Of a stretch of 64,000 bases of DNA, positions 55,297 to 64,000 are shown piece by piece; positions within the stretch are counted from its first letter, which is position 1, and the number at the start of each line of letters is the position of its first letter. The notes under the pieces were generated by a model, which was given only the letters and a program-made list of their open reading frames with translations, made no database searches and had not been told where the DNA came from. The translations under genes were made by a program, and so were the position numbers. Origin of the DNA: Tetrapyrgos nigripes (taxonomy: Eukaryota; Basidiomycota; Agaricomycetes; Agaricales; Campanellaceae); the NCBI GenBank assembly GCA_013368315.1, contig JAACJM010000263.1, positions 1 to 64,000 of the forward strand. The letters run 5' to 3'.

Positions 55297-57068
55297 TTAG
55301 GGCTGTGCTAGATAGATAGTTAGATAGATACGCGCCAAGTGGCCCTTCAGGACTCGGTGAAGTGGCATTGCGCAGTCACAATATCACAGATACTATAGTG
55401 TTCCAAGAGCGAGACAGTCCCCCCACGCGCAGCCGCTTGTAGAAACTTTCCTAGCTGAATCACGCACTTGAACAGAATGCCAGATGAATGTAACAGCGAC
55501 CACTTAAGAAACTGTAACTGGGAAATGTGCCAAGCACCAGACTTGCCTTTGGGAGGAAGAGGAGGAGGATTTGTTATCACGACATGGGTCCAAGTGCTGA
55601 AACGCCAGGTTCCGGGAAGCACCCCGATGTACCTACGTAATACATCATCGTTCCCGGGACTATCCACTAGCTACATAATCGACAATCCGCCGCAAGGACG
55701 GCGAAGACTACACAAGGGATAGATACTAGCCACCAAATACTTAAATGTACCAAGTATGAATAACAGAATACGAACCAGAATCAGATGTCTGAATACTAGT
55801 AGCATTGCCGTGAGATTCTAAATCCAAATTCCGCCGTTGATTCATCGCCTTTATTTCGCTGGCACGAATAGACGGGAATATCTGTATTGGACGGGCACGG
55901 ACAGAACACAACGCTGGACCGACTCTAACCTGAAACACCTAAACGAAGCAGGATAGGGGTTTTCTGATGGGAAGCTTAGTAAGCGCCCGCGTCACTGGCG
56001 CGGTTTGCCCACCACAACAAGGCTGTACACCCTGTCTTCGACCTCAACTCGAACTGACCAGAAGTACATAGCGCTTTTGGTGGGCTATTTTCATTCTTTC
56101 TTACTATTTCATACGACCTCTTGGACCTCTTTCAGAACTATTATCAAAAGCTTTAATTACTCTCTTGGTCCTCTGAGCTCTCTGATGACGACCATGACCC
56201 AAGTCTCAAAGTTCAAGAACCACTGTGACGTACAATTCCACGACTGCTCTGTGATTTCAGTTCAAAACCTTTCCTAGCTCTGCTCCGAGTCGACTATCGT
56301 GATTACTTGTGACTCCCCCTCTTTGCTTTTTCATAACACAGGATATTATCATATAGAGGACCGTACATCTATTCCTCACTCTCCTCTCGTTGCCCAAAGT
56401 AAACTTCCTAGATATAGCCTTCTCACTCTCAGCTTTCAGGCTGTGAAATGATAAATACATCAGTGCCCTTGGTGGTGATTCAGGTGAATTTCTTCAGAGC
56501 ATGTTACCTGGGTTTATTGATCTCATTTCGCTTTCTCCTTTTTTCTGCAGCTCTCGCGTTCTCCACATCCCCTCCACCTCGAGTCTAGCATAAATCGCAT
56601 TATTTCTCCCTCGCCTTTTACTATTTGACAATTTCCCATTCTCGTTTGTTCATCCTCGCACCATCATTCTCATCTTTACTCACACGTCGCCCTCCAAGTG
56701 GTGGAGCCAAAAAGACGAATGATGAAGTAATAAGGATTTTGGATGGGGCTGTAGAGGCGAGCTGTTCAGTATTGAGAGAAGAGAACAAAGACAGGGCTCC
56801 GGTGCAATCACGTCAATCTCGGTGCAATGATGAAAGGTTGGAGGGCTCGCTTTGATGGCCCGTGGCGTGGCGCAGCACTTAGCCTTCACGTCCGACTCCC
56901 AAAACGACTGAATGATTTGTGATTTCCAGGGGGTAATTCTGCATTATCGCCGGATGTATATGTCTGAAACGTCTGCAGTAATGTTACTATGTACCGTCTT
57001 AATACTATTTGCCACATATGGACCGAGTTTTCAACGAATGAATCATTTTTTGCGATCTATCACGTCAG
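55297..57068. other. Intergenic, no gene recognised
   Basis: Starts with a TAGATAGATAG microsatellite (55310-55330). The rest has short frames only on both strands. C/T-rich around 56030-56180. No RNA gene seen. Confidence 0.35.
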
Positions 57069-59232
57069 TTACTCTCCTGCTCTTCCTTCCCTTCTCCTCA
57101 TCCCCTTCTCGTCCTCTGCATCGTCCTCGTCCTCAACCCACTCAAAATGAAGCTTATGAAACGCCTGATTGAGCTCTGTTGCAGGTGCAATCCAAACTCT
57201 CAGCTTTTTGTGCTTAAAGGTGTCTGTTGCAGAGGTCTGATCGTACAGATGCTCGTCCTTCACAAGGTTGTGCCGGACATCGTCAGTACCTTTGCCGTTG
57301 AAAGTAACGTGGGTCCATGGCATCTGTTGCTGACATCCAACAGCAATGTAACAAGTGGCCGGCCCCCCCTGCTCAGTCCCCTTCTCTTCCCTCTTGACCC
57401 GTCTCTCCGTTTCCGAATCACAATCCAAATCTGAATCCGAAAGCGAATTCAATGAAAGCATCCACCATTTCTCCCGTTTGGTGTACTTCAATACGAGAAG
57501 ATCTGAGTAAGGCACAGTAACACATGTGTTCCTGTCATCTTCCTCCTCCTGGTCATATGATCCCAATACAAATGGCACCCAGACGTCCAGATCGGAACCC
57601 ACTGTCGTAGCGACACCCTCGCTTCGAGAATCTTCTGGAGAGAAATAATCCACCTCAAAGACCTTCTTTTCGTCCCCTCGCATCTCAAGGCAAGCCGAAA
57701 CAAAGCAACTGTTTGACAATGGTCCCAGCATACAATCTGCACGCGGATGATCACTGCTAATGAAATCAACGCCTTCGTCCCCAATCCACAAGGAATAGTC
57801 GCACTCGATGACCATCGGAAACACCCCGGACATCCCAAACATCGGAAACGTCGAATTTCCACCTGGAAAGGCAAGTGTAAATGCCTCACTTTTGGACGGA
57901 AATTTGTAAGTCAAATTAGTGCTTTGCGGATCACTCCTCGACGAGTTAGAGATTTCGAATTCAACCGAGAATTCGGTGGAGATTGAGACCCCCTGTAGCG
58001 GTTGAGAGCAAATAAAGTGCTGTGCAGAAGGGAGGAGGGACACAACGTGCTTGCCAGCAGCGGGAATTCTGGTTCTGCTCTTCCGAAGAATTAGTGGCTC
58101 TCTGACAGTGAGCTCACGTATATCAGCGAGAGGGGATGCAGATCCCAGGACTGCTCTATCTGGATCATGCCGGACGTAATAACCACCAGTTGTCCTCCGG
58201 AGATATACAGACACAAATCTGCCATCGTTTGTTTGACAGTATAAAGGTGCAAGGGAGACATCGGGATAGGAATGGCGTGGTTCAAGAGGAAGATGGATAT
58301 GAAGACCATTGTTATTAAAGGAATATGATGATGGACTGTTGCCAATAATAGCATGTGTATTAGATGCCCGAACCTGACCAGAATATCTGAACTCGGACGG
58401 AGATCTGGCCAGTAGTCCCGTTCTTCCAGCGAGTCAGAAATCCAAGCGAAAATACTCCGATCATCTGAAATCCGGATAATTTCCTGCTGTAGTCGCATGA
58501 ATGCCTTTGAGCCACCTTCACCATATATCGGCGACATGCTGACACCGAAAATTCCCATCAGGCAATAGGCTTTATCTTCTGGTCTTGTCGTCTCCCGACG
58601 CGCCGCCCATGACATCTTCTGAGCTACACTGTACTTTTCAATTGAATCCTCCCCAAGACATCCATCGGGATGGTAGTGACAACTGAGATGACATCCCGCA
58701 AGCTCCACCGTGTCCCAATCTTCGTCCAATCCTTATCAAAGAATGAAATGAACTCGGGAGCCAGTAGCTCCTGCAACGTCCAACCTCTCGTGAACCATTT
58801 ACTTCTCTTGAAGTCTGACGCGGGGTTTTTAGGATGAAGCTTTCCGGAAACATCAAAGAGGTAGACATAGCAAACTACGGCGTCTTCATAGTACTGGTAC
58901 ATGGAGTTGATGGCCTCTGAAAGCTCAGCGCTGCTTTCCTTGTTGATGCAGCACGAGTCAATCCAGATCCAATCGAAGGCACTATTCCGAGCACAGACAC
59001 AGGCTTGGACGACCTTCGTGTAGCCCTTCTTCAGTTGCGTAGGAGGGAGGAAGGCTTGAATGTCATCGAAGGTGAGCTGCCGGCCATTGCAGGTATCAGC
59101 AAGGGTAATGAGGCTCTGGATGTCCTGGAAGGTGATCTCTTCATCCTCCCAGGTATGAGAGAGAATGGCGTAGCGTGGGATTTCAGTAAAGAATTCCTGG
59201 ACCCTAAGGGTTTTCGTGTTTAGGAGACGCAT
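57069..59232 (-). pseudogene. HET-domain protein gene with two frameshifts
   Basis: Starts MRLLNTKTLRVQEF at 59232. The HET domain is clear: RYAILSHTWEDEEITF, WIDSCCINKESSAEL with YEDAVVCYVYLFDV, and SKWFTRGWTLQELLAP. After FFDKDW the first frame ends at a stop at 58624. The family continuation (YSVAQKMSWAARRETTRPEDKAYCLMGIF, GEGGSKAFMRLQ) lies in a second frame, with the shift near 58640-58655. A second shift near 58425 leads to SPSEFRYSG, HAIIGNSPSSYSF and a third frame ending at 57069 with an acidic tail. HET proteins trigger heterokaryon-incompatibility cell death in filamentous fungi. With two shifts this copy should be non-functional unless they are sequencing errors. No introns. Confidence 0.8.
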
Positions 59233-60407
59233 GGAGTGTTAAGAGAGTTATATTGGATATACTGTAAAGCACAGTTGATAGTCCAAGTCAGATTATGAGC
59301 CCAGGATAACGAGAGAGGCTGACTTACAATCGAAAGGAAGGAAATGAAGAAGGTCCCTGAGTGTCATTACCTTGGCCTGTGAGGCTACTTTAAACCGGGA
59401 TGACCACGTGTGTTCCTCATGCCAGACATGCTGTGAACGGAGTGATAGAAGGCTTGATGGCTTGACGAAGCTACGGCTACCACTGATTAGCACTTAGGCT
59501 TCTAAATGCGGTTTCTGTTCCTTCTATGTAGCTACAGCAGACTAAAGCCTTCTAACGTGCATGATTGGAAGAACACATTGACGATATCGGTACAGCTGAC
59601 TAGAATAATGCATGAGCTGTTGAGGCTGTAAACGGCCTGACGGAAACCTGTGATGGAACTACAGCATTTTCCCATCTATCTTCGAATTACTCTTACTTGC
59701 AATTGATTAGATTACATCTTCTATCAAATTCTCCTTAATTGTTTTGACTCATAAGTAACAAATATTTATTAATCTCCCAGAAGGTTCTCTTGTATTCTAC
59801 AAGTACTCGTAGTACTATAGATACCAAGCCATATTGTATTAGAGAGAATCCGAATCACTACTTTGTCTACCCACTCTTCGACTCGAAGTGAGAACTCTTG
59901 GGGCCATCTCATGGGACATCACACGAGACTCTACCGACGATGATGGTTTACTGGACTTCCGGATGTCAGTTTGTGACTGTAGCCCGCGGGTAATACATCT
60001 CTCTCTCTCTCTCTCTCTCTCTGCCTCAGATGCGAAAACATCAAAGTAAACCACTGAGCATTAAGAAGTTGGGTAGAAGTTGGGCGTAACTCATCAAAAG
60101 TGATACTTAGTATGATCCCAAACAAGAATCGCTATCAATTTTGCGCCTCTGACTATGTAGACCGTAGCCAGGAACAAAAAAAACAGCGACGGAGCTCACA
60201 GAACTGATAGTAGCAATGGTAGATGTCGTGTTTGACTAAATTTCATGAATGTCAACAGTAAGACGTGCCCGGAAGGAATGTGCCCAGACAGGAGCTAGGC
60301 ATTTATATTTCCCAGGATACCTGATGACCTCATCCTCTGTCTCGCGCTCGTCGTCGTCCGCCCCCGTCCAATGCAGTGTCTCTAGTCCCCATCGACTCTG
60401 CTGCCGA
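59233..60407. other. Intergenic with (CT)12 microsatellite
   Basis: (CT)n at 59999-60022. 59233-59500 is the promoter side of the HET pseudogene. No other unit supported. Confidence 0.4.
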
Positions 60408-61196
60408 ATGGCGACCAACAACCACGCCGTCTTGTACAATCCCTCTTCTCATGCTCTTACTATCCGTCCCGCTCCCAACCAAAAATGTCCTCCATATGTC
60501 CAACGGCCAACCGCATCCTCAACCACTCCCACCTCCGCATACACGTTATCCGTATTGTAGAAGACCGCTTCCTATGGAGTTTCGTGATTATGAGGATGAC
60601 TACGACGGCTATAACTATGACTATGACGAGCAAGTAGGGATAGGATGGACGAGGACCAGCAATTACTTCAACATTCTCGCTATAGCCAATCGCACTGCCT
60701 CAGTCCTCAGAACCGTCTAGTTCTGTTCCTTCTTCCAGGTCTCCATCTCCTACTCCCCATTCCTACCTTTCTTCACCACCTTTGCCTTCTCTTCAAACCC
60801 ACACACCTACACCTCACGACGAAAACGCCGAATCCTCACCCTACCACTCCGACCTAACTGCCTTTCCCCCCAACTTCATGGCAGAAGGCTACTTTGACGC
60901 GTTTTTTTCGGGTAGGGCTAATGGGAGTATGTTTTTGTGTCAGCATGTTTTGGTGCGTGGATGAGTCCTTCTCCTTCGTGTGGATCACTCATCTTTGTTT
61001 TGCCTTTACAGGACGACAGCCCCCTAGGCCGCTTCGCTGTCAAAAAAATCGCAGTCGGTCAATCCTACATATCTCTACCTTTCTTACCTTTCTATCTACC
61101 CTAGTCTACCCGCGTATGAATAACTCATCTCATGTTTTTTGTAGGACAAAATCGCAGCCGGTCAATCCCATACGTATTTCTTACAAACTTTAAGAG
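60408..61196 (+). pseudogene. Truncated IKS1-like protein kinase gene
   Basis: From ATG 60408: MATNNHAVLYNPSSHALTIR, then (after a frame change near 60490) RYPYCRRPLP and SNYFNILAIANRTAS, and (after a second change near 60705) SEPSSSVPSSRSPSPTPH and FMAEGYFDAFFSG. Next comes a shortened Gly loop GRANGSMFLCQHVLV, an intron starting about 60954, and DDSPLGRFAVKKIAVGQS with the ATP lysine. A near-duplicate of the last words (KIAAGQSHTYFLQTLRE) follows at 61144-61193 and then the reading stops. These N-terminal landmarks match basidiomycete IKS1-like kinases. The rest of the kinase is missing; repeat copy B begins about 50 bp later. Confidence 0.65.
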
Positions 61197-61248
61197 AGGT
61201 AAGCTGTTGGAAAGGTTGCATCATCTGAATATTGTTGCGTATCAGTGA

Positions 61249-62790
61249 GCTGTTCACGACGAACCAAATGGCAACGATACATCAATATTCAATACCCGCA
61301 TAGGATCATTTTCAGATTCCATTGTCTGTTGGTACGACCCTGTGCTTTCATGAAATACTTCAGCCAGCACTGAGGTATGAGCGCTGATCATAGACCCATG
61401 AAGGCTTTGTGGGCCACCGCTTCGCGTGGCAATAACGAGGCCCATATTTGATTAGTACATTTCCCCCCAGCATGCAAGAAATGGCATGGAGATCAGCCAG
61501 AGGAGGTCAAAACGTAGTTAGGAAATCAAATCCAGATTCTCGACCGATACTGCCTTTGCTGAGTGCTGGTGGAAGCTATTGACCTTCAGGAATAACAATA
61601 ACATCCTGAGGCTGAACCCTGGCAAATGGCAGAAAGAAGACCGGATGCCGACTATCCCAATTCTAGAGTATTATATTGTTATTGCTAGCTTGGAATTCAG
61701 GAGATAATCGGATAAGAGCCTGTACTTGGGCATTGACGAAAAAATAAGGCTGAGTACTTGAGACAACCGAAAATTAAGACAAAAAAACTGTTATAGTGAT
61801 TAGTGAAGTGCAGAAGGGTACACACCGTGCAAGCATCCAAGAAAGAGGAGTGACGCTTGACGATCAATGACACATGTTCGGGAATGCATCGGGGAGCGAA
61901 ACGACATAGCCACAAGTAGAAACTGTGTGTAAAGAATGTTGTTTGTCTGACTCGGATTTGACCAGAGATAGTCGAAATCCGGCATAGTCTAATTTTCCGA
62001 CATTTTCTGAGGGAAAGGCTTCGAGCTCGGATTCGCTCAGATTTTTAGATATCCTTCAGAAAATACTTAGTCGGAATTAGTCGACGTCGATTTCACTGGG
62101 TATCAGGCTTTGAGATATAGGTATGGAAATGGGAGAAGTGACATGCAGTGTGTACTGAGACGTAGAAGTAGGCCGAGCGAATGGTGAGGGTGGTGGAAGG
62201 ATGTTTGGTGCGGTTGATTGCCTACAGCCTGGGCAGACAAATAAAGCTGACATAATATACGGGAACTGAACGGGACTAGTTCAGTACCGGCTCCTATCAA
62301 ATTCCGAGCTGGAAATTAGTAAGAAAATCCGTATATCCAAATTGCATAGCCACACGCGGAAACGTCAGATTATAAGAACGAGACCCTAAAGGGCCTCGTA
62401 ATTTTAGCACAAGAATTCGTGTGCCTGATCCCTTCAAGCAAGTTGTAGTCAACTATATCGAGAATGCTTCCGTGCAATGATTGCGTCACGAATATTGACC
62501 TTATATACGTACGCGAAGGTCTATTCTGTAGGGCATGGAATTACATTTGCTTCTTTATCTGGTAGATAGTGAACTGGCGAATAGGGGCTGGGCCTTTGGC
62601 CTGACGCGACTACATCATGTACCATGTGCTGAGATGTTTACCGTTTTCCATCGGATTCATTGTGCAATGTGTCTTGTCTTCTTCCCGGTCAATAAGTACC
62701 TACTAGACCATTCTCTCCGTCCTCTTCTAAGCGAACAATAGTGGTTATATAGTTGACAAGTTGAACTTTAGCCGACAATTTGTGGTCTGC
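61249..62790 (+). repeat. 500-bp dispersed repeat, copy B, split by a 1-kb insertion
   Basis: 61249-61399 and 62403-62790 match copy A (54803-55296). The junction in A is GACTCATTTAGCACAAG; here GACCCAT is followed by 1 kb of other sequence before TTTAGCACAAG. Confidence 0.8.
61400..62402. mobile_element. 1-kb insertion in repeat copy B, unclassified
   Basis: The left end is a complete hairpin-repeat copy (GAAGGCTTTGTGGGCCACCG then CTTCGCGTGGCAATAACGAGGCCC). The right end is AAAGGGCCTCGTAATT, the inverse of the inner part of the left end. Partial inverted ends and a defined empty site point to a non-autonomous element. Internal sequence has no coding capacity I recognise. CATAGCCACACGCGGAAA at 62345 also occurs at 39608. 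Confidence 0.55.
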
Positions 62791-63092
62791 ATCTGATGAT
62801 CAAAACAGCTGGACATATGGAATTGAATAGCGGGCTAGGGTCGCTCTTGGTCTTAAGTGCTTCACTGTGGTCAATCTCTCCGTATTCGAGCTACCAAGTT
62901 ACCTACTGCATACTGGTAAAATCTGTAAATCTGGTTCAGTCCAAGTCTCCCTGCTCTTCCTCTTTCTCATTCTCGTGGTTGCTACCATTTAGTTAACAGC
63001 AGCCCGTTGTTTCACTTGGCTGTCAGCGCTGGACAGGTTTTGATCGACGGTCCCTTGGCATCGGTAAATGATATCCAGAACTCTGGCGCACT
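62791..63092. other. Promoter-side sequence of the last gene
   Basis: No coding unit; leads into the TATA box at 63093. Confidence 0.3.
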
Positions 63093-63099
63093 TATAAAG
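63093..63099 (+). promoter_or_regulatory. TATA box of the jelly-roll family gene
   Basis: TATAAAG 129 bp upstream of the ATG at 63222. Confidence 0.45.
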
Positions 63100-63221
63100 C
63101 CCTATGGATTATATCGCAATCTTTTCTTTCGTCTCCTACAGCACAATCCTAATCCCCTACGGTAGCTCGCTACTGGCTTGCCCTTTTCCCTCATTTCAGT
63201 CACTCGTTTAAACTCACTTGT

Positions 63222-64000
63222 ATGAGTGAAATTACTTCACAGATCTGGAATCTAGCAGACGACACGGACAGTCACTTTACCTATAATGGCGACTGGGAAT
63301 TGATGTTCGGAAACACAATCTTTGACGAGTTCACCGGGACTCTGAATGGGCTCAGCACGGATGGGGACGTGTTTAATAACAGTGTCCATAGCACTAAGAC
63401 TAACGGGACATCTTTCACATTCAGGTTTAACGGTGAGTGACCCTTTGTTGTGGAGGACCATGGTATCATTATGGTTATCATCTAGGCACCTCGAACTTTG
63501 ACATCTACGCATCCCTAACCACTACCGAGCTAGATGGTAGCGTTGGTCCTGATCCCGGACGCGCTGACGTATCTTGTGTTTTGGATGGAGAGGTTGTCGC
63601 TATAAACGGAATTTCTCTCAGCACCGTGTCATCCATCAGCAACCAAAAAGTCTGCAGCGGACGGGCGGAACCCTCCAACAAGGAGCACGAAATAGGGTTT
63701 AAAATCAGGAATTTGAACAGGACGCGTTTTTCTTTTGATTATATTGCATACGAGCCAATACCTGACGCGATTGACGAATCGAATGGAGAAACTCTCCTCG
63801 TATCGCCGGATGCGTTGAGTTCTTCGAAGGATCCTGGACCAGGGCCCCAGCTCTCTTTTGACTCCAAGTGGAAAGGGACACCGAATGGCGACGAGGCGTT
63901 TACACAAAGCCCTGGCTCGTTAGTCACAGCGAGGTTTAATGGTCTGTGTTTCTTCACCTTTCCTCGAAATAATCTGTATGTACTGAATTTCTATTCTCGA
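63222..64000 (+). CDS. Extracellular jelly-roll family protein, cut by the window end
   Basis: Exon 1 63222-63432, intron 63433-63485 (gtgagtg...atctag), exon 2 63486-63941, then a further intron starting gtctgtg that runs out of the window. No signal peptide at this ATG. The sequence has the pattern seen in many basidiomycete surface proteins: a DDTD...FTYNGDW opening, N-G-T-S-F-T-F-R-F-N-G repeated as domain ends, a second module beginning LSFDSKWKGTPNGDEAF. These modules are predicted beta-sandwich (jelly-roll) units, usually followed by a Ser/Thr-rich stalk and one membrane helix, which would be beyond the window. The function is unknown. Related to the dead fragment at 48720-49290. Confidence 0.65.

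Overview
The window is nuclear DNA of a filamentous basidiomycete, most likely an Agaricomycete. Genes are cut by many 50-90 nt GT-AG introns. The families are typical of that class: DUF6534-like and other multi-pass membrane proteins, a HET-domain protein, a jelly-roll extracellular family, a small cysteine-containing secreted protein, an Nrg1-type C2H2 factor and an IKS1-like kinase. The mobile DNA (RepHel Helitron, hAT, palindromic CACTG element) also fits. No species can be named from sequence alone.

Layout. 1-9.2 kb is gene-poor: a C2H2 zinc-finger pseudogene (1.6-2.4 kb, minus), a hAT remnant with an 8-bp target duplication (5.77-6.62 kb) and degenerate repeats. 9.4-15.6 kb holds three intact genes: a Ser/Pro-rich protein with PP1-docking-like motifs, a six-exon short-chain dehydrogenase and, on the minus strand, an Nrg1-like zinc-finger regulator. 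15.6-20.7 kb has no gene I can call. A nine-exon histidine phosphatase (20.7-22.1 kb) and an LRR-like relic follow. 23.5-41 kb is a transposon zone: pyrimidine-rich degenerate repeats, the coding core of an AT-rich Helitron on the minus strand (26.9-34.8 kb), an element with ends built from CAGACACCCTG subrepeats, a palindrome with two 506-bp arms, a small secreted-protein gene and a 250-bp foldback element. 41.6-48.6 kb is host DNA again: a DUF6534-like membrane protein with tiny exons, tRNA-Ala(UGC) with an intron, and the checkpoint kinase chk1 with two ACGCGT boxes before its start. 48.7-64 kb mixes one intact membrane-protein gene (52.1-53.7 kb) with decayed genes (jelly-roll fragment, D-amino-acid-oxidase-like fragment, HET gene with two frameshifts, truncated IKS1-like kinase) and dispersed repeats. 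It ends in a jelly-roll family gene that runs off the window.

There is no operon logic here; genes have their own promoters. The main theme is host genes interspersed with decaying mobile DNA. Several pseudogene stops are TGA where a CGA arginine codon is expected, mostly in a TCG context, as in RIP-like or methyl-CpG decay. The most unusual objects are: the Helitron reading frame, continuous over almost 8 kb but cut by two in-frame TGA codons, with a cysteine-peptidase-like C-terminal domain and an unrecognised repeat-containing N-terminal section; the 18-, 12- and 7-nt exons of the DUF6534-like gene; and several well-bounded non-autonomous elements. Exon structures of five genes (SDR, Nrg1-like, histidine phosphatase, chk1, 366-aa membrane protein) and of the secreted protein were read by hand, and each summed to a whole number of codons.
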